Source: a virus | Reading direction: 5' to 3' (one strand) | Virus record (IMG/VR): IMGVR_UViG_3300045996_002876 | Location: 42,315 to 106,314 of that record | Length of the DNA: 64,000 bases | Shown here: one piece after another, positions 6,456 through 15,034 of the stretch | Layout: each line of letters starts with the position of its first letter | Numbering within the stretch: position 1 is the stretch's first letter | Position numbers and translations under genes: made by a program | Notes under the pieces: generated by a model | Told to the model about the DNA's origin: nothing | Databases searched by the model: none | What the model saw: the letters and a program-made list of their open reading frames with translations, nothing else

Positions 6456-8948
6456 ATGAGTCACGAGGTCCCGGCCCACGTCGCCGGGCTGTTGGCGCGA
6501 CTGAGCAACGTCAGCGAGCAGGGGTCGGGGTGGGTGGCCCGGTGCCCGTGCCCGGGGCATTCGGGCGGGAACGGGGACCAGCACCCGTCCCTCCGGGTGG
6601 CCGTCGGGGAGACGGGCCGGGCCCTGGTCCGGTGTCGGACGGGGTGTGAGACCGACCAGGTCCTGGCCGCCGTCGGCCTGTCCTTCCAGGACCTCCTCCC
6701 GGCCGGGGGGGAGGCCGCCTACTTCCGGACCGCCCGCGAGGCCAAGGTCCTCCGCGAGGACGAGGCCGCGGCCCGCGACCGGGCCTACCGGGCCATCCTG
6801 GACCGCCTCGAGCTCGAGCCCGACCACCTGGCCCACCTGTTCGGGCGGGGCCTGGACACCCGCCAGGTCGAGGCCGCCGGGTACAAGTCGATCCGGGCCG
6901 GGACCTTCCTGGCCGCCTGCAAGGCCGTCAACCCGAGTTTCGACCCGGCCGCTTACGACGGCCCGGTCCCCGGCCTGCGGCTGGCCGGCAAGGACACCCT
7001 GTGGTCGGGGCTCCTGGTCCCGGTCCGGGACCCCCTGGGGCGGGTGGTGGCCCTCAAGGTCCGCCGGTTCGCCGGCGAGCCCCGGTACTGCTACGTGTCC
7101 GACCCGGAGGCCCCGAGCGGGGCCCCGTGCCACTGGCCCGAGGTCGGTCACCCGGACTGGCGGGAGAACACCGTCCGGGTGACCGAGGGGGAGCTCAAGG
7201 CCGACGTGGCCACCCTCAAGTCGGGGACGCTCACCCTGAGCGTCCCCGGCGTCGGGAACTGGAAGCCCCTGATCGACCAGGTCACCCGGCGGTTCCGGGA
7301 GGGCCTGTTCGAGCTCACCTTCGTCGTCGCCTACGACTGGTGGGACGTCCGCGAGAAGGAGGGCGTGCGGGCCCAGGCCAGGGCGTTGTTAAACGCCCTG
7401 GCCGGCCTGGGGGCCCAGGTGGCCCTCGAGTACTGGCACCACCGGGAGTACAAGGGCGTCGACGACCTCCTGGCCGCCGGGCACACCCCGGACCGGGTGG
7501 ACGGGCTGGAGAACTGCCTGGCCCTCCTGAACGCCCTGGACCCCAGGCCCCTGGGGGTGGCGTGCGTCAAGGTGGTCGAGGAGGACGACCTGCCCGACCC
7601 CGAGGACCCGTGCGAGTTCCCGGTCAACGTGTTCCCCCCGCGGGTCCGGGCCTTCGTGGAGAACGTCTCGGAGGCCACGGACGCCCCGGTGGACTTCCCG
7701 GGGTTGGCCACAATTGTTGTTGGGGCGACGGCCCTGGGGGCGGCCCGGCGGATTAACATCAAGCCGGGGTGGTACGAGAGCCCGATCTTTTATTCCGCCG
7801 TCATCGCCCCGCCGGGGGCCAGTAAGTCGCCGGCGATCAACCGCGTCCAGCGGCCGATGGTGGCCCGGCAGGCCGAGCTCCTGGCCCAGCACGACCAGGA
7901 GGTGGCGGCCTGGCGGGCGAACGACGGGGAGAAAAAGAAAACCCCGCGGCCCGTGGCCCGCGAACTGTTTACGTCCGACCCCACGGTCGCCGCCCTGACC
8001 GCCCTCCTGGCGGCCAACCCCAAGGGCGTCCTCCTCTCGATGGACGAGATCCTCGGGTGGGTCCGGAGCTTCAACCAGTTCAACCAGGGGGGCAACGACC
8101 AGCAGTTCTACCTGACCCTCTGGAACGGCCAGTCCCTGAAGGTCAACCGGAAGACCGGGGACAACCCGATCACGTTCGTCAAGTACCCGTACGCGTCGGT
8201 CCTCGGGGGCATCCAGCCCACCCGCCTGAACGAGCTCGCCGAGGGCGGGAGGAACGAGGACGGCTTCCTCAGCCGCTTCCTCCTGAGCTACCCGGAGGTC
8301 GGCCCCCTGGCCTACTGGGAGGAGTCCGACTTCGACGGCCACCAGGAGGAGGAGGTCCTGGCCTCCGGGTGGGCCCAGGTGTACGACCGGCTCGTCGGCG
8401 TGCCCCTGTCCGGGGGAAACCCGGGGGTCGTCTACCTGGCCCCGGAGACCAGGGCCCAGACGGTCCGGTGGTACAACGAGCGGATCGTCGACCGCATGCG
8501 GGACCCGGCGTTCCCGTCCTATCTGACCGGCTTCTTCCTCAAACTCCGCGCGTACTACTTCCGGTTCGCGCTCACCCTCGAGTACCTGTGGTGGGCCGAG
8601 CAGGGCCAGGGGGACCCGCCCATCACGGTCTCCCGGCGGAGCCTGACCCTGGCCGCCGCCCTGTGCGATTACTTCGTCTGCCACGCCTACCGGGTGGCCG
8701 GGTACTCGAACCCGTCCGAGGAGTTCGCCCAGGTCGAGGAGCTCGTGCGGTGGTGCTGGGGGGGTCGGAAGAATGGCCGCGTATCGGCCCGCGCCATCTG
8801 CACGTCAAATAACCCTCGCCTTCCGACCCGGATGACCGAGGCCCGGGAACTCATGATCATCGCCCAGCAGTACGGGAAGGGCACCCACCACAGTGAGTTG
8901 GACGGGACCAAGGACGTCTTCGTGGCCTCCAAGCCGGAGGGGAAATGA
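6456..8948 (+). CDS. Phage primase-helicase (zinc finger, Toprim-like, DUF3987)
   Basis: 830 residues. Residues 25-70 form a CHC2-like zinc site (CPCPGH at 30-35, then VRCRTGC). About residues 235-350 look Toprim-like (VTEGELKADVATL, VPGVGNWKPL, FVVAYDWWD), as in DUF3854-type primases. From about 390 the sequence is DUF3987-like: a degenerate P-loop (APPGASKSPA), an acidic motif (GVLLSMDEILGW), then LTLWNGQSLKVNRK and FLSRFLLSYP. Proteins of this layout prime and unwind phage DNA. The P-loop lacks a standard GKS/T (ASKS instead). It overlaps the next gene by ATGA. Confidence 0.85.
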   Translation: MSHEVPAHVAGLLARLSNVSEQGSGWVARCPCPGHSGGNGDQHPSLRVAVGETGRALVRCRTGCETDQVLAAVGLSFQDLLPAGGEAAYFRTAREAKVLREDEAAARDRAYRAILDRLELEPDHLAHLFGRGLDTRQVEAAGYKSIRAGTFLAACKAVNPSFDPAAYDGPVPGLRLAGKDTLWSGLLVPVRDPLGRVVALKVRRFAGEPRYCYVSDPEAPSGAPCHWPEVGHPDWRENTVRVTEGELKADVATLKSGTLTLSVPGVGNWKPLIDQVTRRFREGLFELTFVVAYDWWDVREKEGVRAQARALLNALAGLGAQVALEYWHHREYKGVDDLLAAGHTPDRVDGLENCLALLNALDPRPLGVACVKVVEEDDLPDPEDPCEFPVNVFPPRVRAFVENVSEATDAPVDFPGLATIVVGATALGAARRINIKPGWYESPIFYSAVIAPPGASKSPAINRVQRPMVARQAELLAQHDQEVAAWRANDGEKKKTPRPVARELFTSDPTVAALTALLAANPKGVLLSMDEILGWVRSFNQFNQGGNDQQFYLTLWNGQSLKVNRKTGDNPITFVKYPYASVLGGIQPTRLNELAEGGRNEDGFLSRFLLSYPEVGPLAYWEESDFDGHQEEEVLASGWAQVYDRLVGVPLSGGNPGVVYLAPETRAQTVRWYNERIVDRMRDPAFPSYLTGFFLKLRAYYFRFALTLEYLWWAEQGQGDPPITVSRRSLTLAAALCDYFVCHAYRVAGYSNPSEEFAQVEELVRWCWGGRKNGRVSARAICTSNNPRLPTRMTEARELMIIAQQYGKGTHHSELDGTKDVFVASKPEGK

Positions 8949-9271
8949 GAGCCCTGCCCCGGCTGGTGACCCGGCTGTGCATGATCCACGACGCCTGGGT
9001 GGTCGGGTCGGCCGCCCAGCCCGGGGCCGGCGAGGTCCGGGACTACGACGTCCTGGTCCCCTGGCCCCGGTGGAACGAGGCCGCCCTCCTGGTCCCCCGG
9101 GACGCCCGCCCGAACGCCTTCGGCGGGTGGAAGTGCAAGGACGTGGACGACACGCTGGGGCGGGTGTTCGAGGTCGACGTGTGGCCGGACGACCTCGGGC
9201 GGTTCATGACCTGCGCCCTGGCCGCCCACGCGTGGCACCCGCGGTCGGGTAGCCGGCTCGCGAAAGTGTAA
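8945..9271 (+). CDS. Minimal nucleotidyltransferase-fold protein
   Basis: 108 residues with a nucleotidyltransferase pattern: a hydrophobic strand, then VVGSAAQPGAGEVRDYDVLVP (GS...DxDVxV metal-binding motif, cut here) and a third acidic position in EVDVWPDDLGRF. The short length resembles minimal (antitoxin-like or phage) NTases. The substrate is unknown. It follows the primase directly, and its last codons read GCG AAA GTG TAA, a form of the recurrent AAAGTG motif. Confidence 0.55.
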   Translation: MRALPRLVTRLCMIHDAWVVGSAAQPGAGEVRDYDVLVPWPRWNEAALLVPRDARPNAFGGWKCKDVDDTLGRVFEVDVWPDDLGRFMTCALAAHAWHPRSGSRLAKV

Positions 9272-9274
9272 CAC

Positions 9275-9427
9275 GTGTTCCTGGACGACGAAGTTTGGCG
9301 GCTGTTCGCGTCCGACGCCGGGCCGGGGGTCCTCTGGTCGGCCGCCCCGGCCCTGCTCGTGTTCGTCGTCCCCGTCCTGGCCCTGCTGTGTGCGGTCGTC
9401 TGGGAGTGGCTTACCGGAGGCCCGTGA
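9275..9427 (+). CDS. Small single-pass membrane protein (50 aa)
   Basis: A 50-codon GTG-start ORF in the gap between two genes; its stop overlaps the next start as TGATG. The C-terminal two-thirds (ALLVFVVPVLALLCAVVWEW) is a clear transmembrane segment. Not recognised. Confidence 0.55.
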   Translation: MFLDDEVWRLFASDAGPGVLWSAAPALLVFVVPVLALLCAVVWEWLTGGP

Positions 9428-9630
9428 TGGACGAGGTCGACTACCCGTGGGACCGGCCGGAGGCCCTCCTGAAGCGCCTTCTCGGCCTACTGGACGCGTC
9501 CCGGACTGGGCGAGTCGGGTCCGAGGCGGGGCCGAACGGGGTCCACAAAGGCCTCCTCGAGTTGGAGCGGCGGGGACTGGTCCGGAGGGTCGGGAAGGGG
9601 AAGGGGGTTGTCTGGTGGGAAAAGGTCTGA
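9427..9630 (+). CDS. Small winged-helix-like protein (67 aa)
   Basis: 67 residues from ATG 9427. PEALLKRLLGLLDASRTG, then NGVHKGLLELERRGLVRRVG and GKGVVWWEKV give a helix-helix-wing layout typical of small phage DNA-binding proteins. The stop falls 16 nt inside the next gene. Confidence 0.5.
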   Translation: MDEVDYPWDRPEALLKRLLGLLDASRTGRVGSEAGPNGVHKGLLELERRGLVRRVGKGKGVVWWEKV

Positions 9631-10031
9631 GCCCGAGCCTGTTCTCGTTGGGGGAGGTCGCCCTGGCCTCGGGCGGGACGGCCGACTGGAAGATCGACTG
9701 TGACCACCTGACGGACGGGGACTGGGCCGCCCTGGCCCTCCTGGCGTCCCGGTGGGTCCCGCCGTTCTTTGAGGTCCACGGGGTCCCGCGGGGCGGCCTC
9801 CGGTTCGCCGAGGCCCTCCAGAAATACGTCACCCCGGGGGCGTACCGACGGCTGGTCGCCGAGGACGTGGTCACGACCGGGCGGTCGGCCCTGGAGTTCG
9901 CCAAGACCGTCTCCCCGCCCGAAGACCTTTGGCCGTTCGGGTACCGGACCGTCGGCGTGTGCGTGTTCGCCCGCGGGGCGTGCCCCGACTGGATCCGCCC
10001 CCTGTTCCGCTTCGAAGGAGGGCGCCCGTGA
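9615..10031 (+). CDS. Orotate phosphoribosyltransferase-like protein
   Basis: 138 residues from GTG 9615. The PRPP-binding signature LVAEDVVTTGRSA (strand, two acidic residues, T-T-G-x-S) is complete and is preceded by HGVPRGGLRFAEAL, the substrate-side motif of orotate phosphoribosyltransferases. The start FSLGEVALASGGTADWKID also fits that family (SG....Y.ID). It is shorter than cellular PyrE. Phages use such enzymes in nucleotide salvage or for unusual bases; the specificity cannot be read here. Confidence 0.7.
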   Translation: MGKGLSPSLFSLGEVALASGGTADWKIDCDHLTDGDWAALALLASRWVPPFFEVHGVPRGGLRFAEALQKYVTPGAYRRLVAEDVVTTGRSALEFAKTVSPPEDLWPFGYRTVGVCVFARGACPDWIRPLFRFEGGRP

Positions 10032-10213
10032 AAGTACCCCCGGATGTGAAGGAGGCCGCCGCGAAGGTCCTGGCCGCCCGGGACACGGACGACGACCTCC
10101 GGGCCCTGGGCGGGCCGCTCTTGTGGAGCACGGCGGAGGCGTTTTACGCCCTGCTCGACGCGGGGGAGGTCCTGGCGACCTGGGTCAAGGCCCGAGCGGA
10201 GGCAGACGCGTGA
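10028..10213 (+). CDS. Small hypothetical protein (61 aa)
   Basis: 61 residues, helical (VKEAAAKVLAARDTDDDLRAL, AFYALLDAGEVLATWVKARA), GTGA overlaps at both ends. Not recognised. Confidence 0.6.
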   Translation: MKVPPDVKEAAAKVLAARDTDDDLRALGGPLLWSTAEAFYALLDAGEVLATWVKARAEADA

Positions 10214-10788
10214 CTTGTATCGTCGGGTTCGTGGAGCCGTCCGGCCGGGTGGTGGTCGGCGGGGACTCGGCCGGGGTGGCCGGCCTGGACATCCGGGTCC
10301 GGGCGGACGAGAAGGTGTTCCGCCGGGGCCCGTTCCTCCTGGGGTTCACCACCTCCTTCCGGATGGGCCAGCTCCTCCGGTACTCCCTCCAGGTCCCGGA
10401 CCAGGGGGAGGAGTCCGACTACGAGTACCTGGTCACCCGGTTCGTGGACGCCGTCCGGAAGTGCCTGAAGGACGGCGGGTACGCCACCAAGACCAGCGAC
10501 CAGGAGGCCGGCGGGACGTTCCTGCTCGGGTACCGGGGGCGGCTGTACACGGTCGATTCGGACTACCAGGTGGCCGCCCACCACGACCCGTACACGGCCG
10601 TCGGGTGTGGGGCCGACTTCGCCCTCGGGGCCCTGGCCGTCCTCCGGCCGAAGAAAGAGTTCGCCACGGACCTCGGCCCCGTCTTCGACATCCCCGGGGA
10701 GGTCCCGGTCAAAAAGGCCCTGGAGGTGGCCGAGAAGTTCTCGGCCGGCGTCCGGGGGCCCTTCACGATCCTCGCGATGAACTCTTGA
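10210..10788 (+). CDS. Proteasome/HslV-type Ntn hydrolase
   Basis: 192 residues from GTG 10210. Removing the initiator Met would expose Thr2 (TCIVGFVEPSG), and the following pattern VVVGGDSAGVAG, ADEKVFRRG, LLGFTTSFRMGQLLRY is that of proteasome beta-subunit-like N-terminal threonine hydrolases. Such enzymes cleave peptides as self-compartmentalised oligomers. No partner ATPase is visible in the window. It is the last gene before the polymerase promoter. The target could be a phage or host protein; that is not determinable here. Confidence 0.7.
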   Translation: MTCIVGFVEPSGRVVVGGDSAGVAGLDIRVRADEKVFRRGPFLLGFTTSFRMGQLLRYSLQVPDQGEESDYEYLVTRFVDAVRKCLKDGGYATKTSDQEAGGTFLLGYRGRLYTVDSDYQVAAHHDPYTAVGCGADFALGALAVLRPKKEFATDLGPVFDIPGEVPVKKALEVAEKFSAGVRGPFTILAMNS

Positions 10789-10813
10789 CTATCAAGAAAA
10801 ATCCTGAACAATA
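10785..10813 (+). promoter_or_regulatory. Promoter and operator of the DNA polymerase gene
   Basis: TTGACT (10785-10790), 17-bp spacer, ACAATA (10808-10813; weak -10). The spacer is filled by a TCAAG-N7-CTGAA repeat (10792-10808), and TCTTGA-CTA-TCAAGA (10783-10797) is also symmetrical. The predicted start of transcription falls on ATG 10820, so the polymerase message would be leaderless. Confidence 0.45.
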
Positions 10814-10819
10814 GGCGTC

Positions 10820-13144
10820 ATGCCCCTCGCTGCCCCCCAGGCCCCCACGATCGGCTACGAGCTCGGGTACACGGGCGAGCCCTTCCACGGGACGCACGAA
10901 AACCCCCTGGCGTTCGACACGGAAACCGACCTCCACGGGAAGTTCCACCCCGGCGAGGTCAACAACCTGGCCCTCGTCCAGGCCTCGGACGGGGAGCGGA
11001 CGGCCCTGGTCCACCCGAAGGACCTGGCCCGGTTCCTGGCCGCCCACCGGGACGTCCCGTTCGTCGGCCACAACATCGCCTTCGACTACTGGGTGGTGGA
11101 CAAGGCCCTGGCCGGCGACGAGCCGGCCCGGGCCGCCTGGCGGGACAAGGCCCGGGCCGGGCTCCTGCACGACACCATGCTCCTGGACGCCCTGGTCCGG
11201 CTGGCCGAGGGGAAGGGGGAGACGGGGGACGAGAAGGAGAAGCTCCCGATGAGGAACCTGGGGGAGGTGGCCCGGGACTACGGGGGCGTGCGGGTCTCGA
11301 AGGAGGACCCGTACCGCATGAAGTACTCGGAGATCATTGGGAAGCGGTTCTCCGAGGTGACGGACAAGGGGTTTTGGGAGTACGCGGCCCGCGACGCCTA
11401 CGCCACCGCCCGGGCCTGGCCGCCCCTGTACCGGAAGGCCCTGGGGATCGCCCGCCGGTACGCGGCCGGGGGCGGCGGGGGCGGCGGGGACGGCGGGGCC
11501 CGGCTCCGACGGTGGCTGGCGTACGGGGTCCTGACCGAGCGGGTCCAGGTCCAGGGGGCCATCGCCCTGGACGCCATCGGCCGGGCCGGCATGCCCTTCT
11601 GCCCGGACGCCGTGGCCGCCGACGCGGCCCGGTGGCGGCCGGTCGTGGCCGAGTGCGTGGCGGCCATCGACAAGCTCCGCCCGGCCCACTTCAAGCGGAA
11701 GGGCAAGGGGTTCGAGCTGGCCGACAAGAGCGGGTGCCCGAAGACCAACCAGCACGACCTGGTGGACGCCCTGGCCGAGGCCGGGGACAAGGTCAAGGCC
11801 CACCTGCCCGACTTCACCGCCCCCCAGTCGACCGGGAAGAAGGCCCGCGAGACCGGGGACGCGATCAGCCGGTCGACCGAGGACTGGGTCCCGTACGCCC
11901 CGTACGACCCGTTCCTGGGGCTCTGGGTCCGGCTGGCCGACGCGACCAAGCGGCTGGCCTTCTACGCCGCCTTCCGCCCGCCCGTGCGGGACCTGTTCTC
12001 GGCCCTCGAGCCGGCCGCCGCCCCGCGGGTCCGGAGCCGGTACAACCCGCTCATGCGGACCGGCCGGATCTCGGCCCAGGACCCGAACGTCACCCAGTTC
12101 CCCCGCGACCCGGGCTTCCGGGGGGTGTTCGCGGCCCCCCCGGGCCGGAAGCTGATCACCGCCGACTACGCCTTCGTCGAGCTCCGGACCCTGGCCGCCA
12201 CCTGCTTCGAGCGGTTCGGGTACTCGGTCCTGGCCGACGTCATCAAGGCCGGGGTCGACCCGCACGCGTACACGGCGGCCATGGTCAACGGGATGAAGCT
12301 GGACGAGTTCCTGGCCCTCAAGAAGACCGATCCGGCCAAGTTCAAGTCCTTCCGGCAGTCTTCAAAAGCCCTGAACTTCGGCATCCCCGGCGGCCTGGGG
12401 GCCTTCCGCCTGGTCGAGTACGCGGCCGCCAACTACGGGGTGACCTTCACCCTGGCCGAGGCCGAGGCCTTCCGCCAGAAGCTGGTGACCGAGGTGTACC
12501 CCGAGCTCAACCCGACGGACGGGTACCTGGCCGACGACACGTACGGGGCGATCGCGGTCAACGCCGGGCTGTCCCGCGGGGAGGTCCTGGCCGCCCTCCC
12601 GGGGGACGCCCGGATGAGGGAGTGGCTCGGCCGGGTCCTCTTCCGGGTGGCCGCCGGGGCCACGACCAAGGCCGACGGGACGGACTACAACCCGCGGTTC
12701 TTCAGCGACTGTTGGGACTTCCTCAAGTCGGTCGGCCGGCGGGCCCCCAAGGGCGGGCCCCTGTCCGAGGCGACCCGCGAGCGGCTCCTGGCCGGCAAGG
12801 GGGACATGCCGACGGCCCGCGAGCTGACCAGCCTGTTCGCCGTCACCCTGACCGGCCGGGTCCGGTCGCGGGTCCGGTACACGGCCAGCAAGAACACCTG
12901 CTTCCAGGGGCTGGCCGCCGACGGGATCAAGCTGGCCGCCTTCCGGCTGGTCCTCGAGGGGTACAAAGTGTGCGGCCTGATCCACGACGAGCTGGTCGTG
13001 GAGGTCGAGGACCGGGGGGAGGCGGCGAACGAGGCCGCCTCGGCCCACGTCCAGGCCGTGATGAACACAAGTATGGAAGAGGTCCTCGGCGGGGCCGTGC
13101 CCAGCGGGACCGAGGCCCACGTGGGGGACGCATGGGAAAAGTAG
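10820..13144 (+). CDS. polA: Phage family A DNA polymerase with 3'-5' exonuclease
   Basis: 774 residues. The proofreading exonuclease occupies about the first 210 (Exo I FDTETD near residue 30, Exo II VGHNIAFDYW, Exo III YAARDAYATA). A variable glycine-rich stretch follows. The polymerase motifs are all present: A (ITADYAFVELRTLA), B (RQSSKALNFGIPGG) and C (LIHDELVVEV). No 5' nuclease domain is seen, as usual in phage enzymes. It would be the main replicative polymerase. It overlaps the methylase gene by 13 nt. Confidence 0.93.
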   Translation: MPLAAPQAPTIGYELGYTGEPFHGTHENPLAFDTETDLHGKFHPGEVNNLALVQASDGERTALVHPKDLARFLAAHRDVPFVGHNIAFDYWVVDKALAGDEPARAAWRDKARAGLLHDTMLLDALVRLAEGKGETGDEKEKLPMRNLGEVARDYGGVRVSKEDPYRMKYSEIIGKRFSEVTDKGFWEYAARDAYATARAWPPLYRKALGIARRYAAGGGGGGGDGGARLRRWLAYGVLTERVQVQGAIALDAIGRAGMPFCPDAVAADAARWRPVVAECVAAIDKLRPAHFKRKGKGFELADKSGCPKTNQHDLVDALAEAGDKVKAHLPDFTAPQSTGKKARETGDAISRSTEDWVPYAPYDPFLGLWVRLADATKRLAFYAAFRPPVRDLFSALEPAAAPRVRSRYNPLMRTGRISAQDPNVTQFPRDPGFRGVFAAPPGRKLITADYAFVELRTLAATCFERFGYSVLADVIKAGVDPHAYTAAMVNGMKLDEFLALKKTDPAKFKSFRQSSKALNFGIPGGLGAFRLVEYAAANYGVTFTLAEAEAFRQKLVTEVYPELNPTDGYLADDTYGAIAVNAGLSRGEVLAALPGDARMREWLGRVLFRVAAGATTKADGTDYNPRFFSDCWDFLKSVGRRAPKGGPLSEATRERLLAGKGDMPTARELTSLFAVTLTGRVRSRVRYTASKNTCFQGLAADGIKLAAFRLVLEGYKVCGLIHDELVVEVEDRGEAANEAASAHVQAVMNTSMEEVLGGAVPSGTEAHVGDAWEK

Positions 13145-13995
13145 CCGTTTCGACGCCGCTCAAGACGCACGGGGGGAAGGCGTACCTGGCCCCCCGGATC
13201 GTGGCCCTGTTCCCCCCGCGGGACTCCTACCTGCACTACGTGGAGCCCTACGCCGGCGGGCTGTCCGTCCTCCTGGCCAACGACCCGGAGGGGAAGTCGG
13301 AGGTGGTCAACGACCTGGACGGGGAGTTGACCAACTTCTGGACCGTCCTGGCCGACCCGGACCTGTTCGCCGACTTCCGTCGGAGGGTTGAGTCCCGCCC
13401 GTTCAGCGAACCCTTATGGCGGGAAGTGTCGGCCCACCGGGACCAGTACGGCCCGTTCGCCGGTCGCCCGGCGTGCGGTGTGGACACCCGCGTGATGGAC
13501 GCGTGTGGGTTCTTCACCCTCTGTCGCCAGTCCCTGGCCGGCCGGAAGGACGCCTTCGCCCCCCTGTCCCGGACCCGCGTCCGCCGGGGGATGAACGAGC
13601 AGGCGTCGGCCTGGCTGTCGGCCGTCGAGGGCCTGCCGGCCGTCCACGCCCGGCTCAAGCGGGTGGTCGTCCTGAACCGCCCGGCCCTGGACGTGATCCG
13701 CCAGCAGGACGGGCCCCGGACCCTCTTTTACCTGGACCCCCCGTACGCCCACGACACCCGGAAGACGACCGGCGAGTACGGGGCGTACGAGATGTCGCTC
13801 GAGGACCACGCCGAACTCCTCCAGGAGCTCGGCATACTCGAGGGCAGGTTCGTCCTGTCCGGGTACCGGAACGACATGTACGACCGGACGGCCGAGGTCA
13901 ACGGGTGGCGGCGGGCGGATTTCGAGATCAGCAATCACGCCGCCGGCGGCAAGGACAAGCGGAGGATGACCGAAAGTGTCTGGCTCAACTTCTAA
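13132..13995 (+). CDS. dam: D12-class (Dam-like) DNA adenine methyltransferase
   Basis: 287 residues. KTHGGKAYLAPRIV and YVEPYAGGLSVLL form the S-adenosylmethionine site (motif I, F/YxGxG type), VNDLDGELTNFW follows, and FYLDPPYA is the catalytic DPPY motif. All expected D12-class elements are present at normal length. It transfers a methyl group to N6 of adenine; the target site cannot be read. Phage copies often protect DNA from host restriction or regulate replication. Confidence 0.9.
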   Translation: MGKVAVSTPLKTHGGKAYLAPRIVALFPPRDSYLHYVEPYAGGLSVLLANDPEGKSEVVNDLDGELTNFWTVLADPDLFADFRRRVESRPFSEPLWREVSAHRDQYGPFAGRPACGVDTRVMDACGFFTLCRQSLAGRKDAFAPLSRTRVRRGMNEQASAWLSAVEGLPAVHARLKRVVVLNRPALDVIRQQDGPRTLFYLDPPYAHDTRKTTGEYGAYEMSLEDHAELLQELGILEGRFVLSGYRNDMYDRTAEVNGWRRADFEISNHAAGGKDKRRMTESVWLNF

Positions 13996-14428
13996 GACCT
14001 GCTCCCGGTGCTCCCGCCGCCGGGCGGCCGGGCACTTCTCCCGCAAGGCGGCCGCCCCGGACGGCCTCCAGGGGCACTGCAAGGACTGCGCCCGCGAGTA
14101 CGGGACCCGGTGGGCCCGCGAGACCCGCCGGCTGAACGGGGCCGAGACCCTGGCCGAGCGGGACGCCCGCCGGCGGCGGGACGCGGCGGCCACCCAGGCG
14201 GCCGTCCTGGCCGCCGTCCGGGCCGTCTGGGCCCGGACCGGCCGCCCCCCGGTCCTGGCCGAGGTGGCCCGCGGGGCCGGGTTCGAGCACGTCAGCTCGG
14301 TCCAGCCCTACCTGGCCCGGCTGGAGGCCCTGGGCGAGATCGAGCGGGACGCCCCCGGCGGGCACCTGCGGACGATCTGGCCGGCCGGCGCGCGGGCCCG
14401 GATCCGGGCCCTCCTGGGCGATTCTTGA
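13976..14428 (+). CDS. Zinc-ribbon plus winged-helix protein (endonuclease VII-like zinc site)
   Basis: 150 residues starting at a GTG 20 nt inside the methylase gene. Residues 8-42 hold a CSRCSRR...FSRKAAAPDGLQGHCKDC zinc site (given in part) like that at the N-terminus of recombination endonuclease VII-type proteins. The C-terminal half (VLAAVRAVWARTGRPPVLAEVA, LARLEALGEIERD) is a LexA-like winged helix. No complete nuclease core is evident, so a DNA-binding regulator is as likely as an enzyme. Confidence 0.55.
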   Translation: MSGSTSKTCSRCSRRRAAGHFSRKAAAPDGLQGHCKDCAREYGTRWARETRRLNGAETLAERDARRRRDAAATQAAVLAAVRAVWARTGRPPVLAEVARGAGFEHVSSVQPYLARLEALGEIERDAPGGHLRTIWPAGARARIRALLGDS

Positions 14429-14431
14429 GAC

Positions 14432-14473
14432 TCAAGATTTTTTCTTGACATTCCACAACCTGCCTCCTACAGT
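14432..14473 (+). promoter_or_regulatory. Promoter and operator upstream of the homing endonuclease
   Basis: TTGACA (14445-14450), 17-bp spacer, TACAGT (14468-14473) make the best sigma70-like promoter on the plus strand. TCAAG-N7-CTTGA (14432-14448) overlaps the -35, and TCTTGA-GAC-TCAAGA (14423-14437) is symmetrical beside it. A TAGGAGG ribosome site follows, 8 nt before GTG 14495. Confidence 0.6.
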
Positions 14474-14494
14474 GGGTGGTAGGAGGCCTGCCCA

Positions 14495-15004
14495 GTGTCT
14501 TACGGCCCGGACCCGTTCCAAGAGACGATTCGTTACTTCGACGCCCCGACCGCCTACTGGGCAGGGCTTTTCGACGGCGAGGGATCGGTTGGAATCAACA
14601 GGAAGGCCATAAGAGGCAAGCAGAAGCGGTTCAGCTATCAGTGCGAAGCCAAGCTGACGATGTGCGACGAGGATATTGTTTACGCATTCAGCGCGGCCTT
14701 CGACGGCACGTTCGGGGTCCGGTACCCGAAAAAGGCCAATGTCTCCGTCGCCTATACGAGCGGGCTGGGAGGGAGGAAGTGCCTGGCCTTCCTCACCAAG
14801 ATCCTCCCTCACGCGAGGGTGAAGAAGAAGGAGATCGAGGTCGCTATTGAGTACCTGCACTGGCAGAAAGCCCTCACCGGGTTCGACCAGAAAACCACCT
14901 ACCGGTACACGGAGGAAGATAAGAGGTACCAGGCTCTGATGAGACGCCTCTTGCACGACCTCAAGCCTGGTTTCTCGGCGACAAAAGTCCCGTTCAAAGA
15001 CTGA
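14495..15004 (+). CDS. LAGLIDADG-type homing endonuclease
   Basis: 169 residues. The first catalytic motif reads YWAGLFDGEGSVGI, a LAGLIDADG variant, near residue 20. Only one is clear, so it probably works as a dimer. The gene looks less G+C-rich than its neighbours, has AGA/ATA/TTT codons they avoid, and fits between two gene units without damaging them, which marks it as a recent insertion. GTG 14495 has a strong AGGAGG site. Confidence 0.75.
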   Translation: MSYGPDPFQETIRYFDAPTAYWAGLFDGEGSVGINRKAIRGKQKRFSYQCEAKLTMCDEDIVYAFSAAFDGTFGVRYPKKANVSVAYTSGLGGRKCLAFLTKILPHARVKKKEIEVAIEYLHWQKALTGFDQKTTYRYTEEDKRYQALMRRLLHDLKPGFSATKVPFKD

Positions 15005-15034
15005 CCCCTGTTCGTACCGGACCCGGAGCCCCAC

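Noticed and set aside
12961-12980. CAAAGTG half-site inside the polymerase gene (TACAAAGTGTGC)
   Set aside because: It encodes conserved polymerase residues before motif C and is not near a gene boundary, so it is treated as coincidence.
11374-13995. 873-codon frame overlapping the DNA polymerase
   Set aside because: Its upstream part is a shifted-frame shadow of the polymerase (Arg/Gly/Pro-rich); only the C-terminal part is the real methylase, which starts at 13132.
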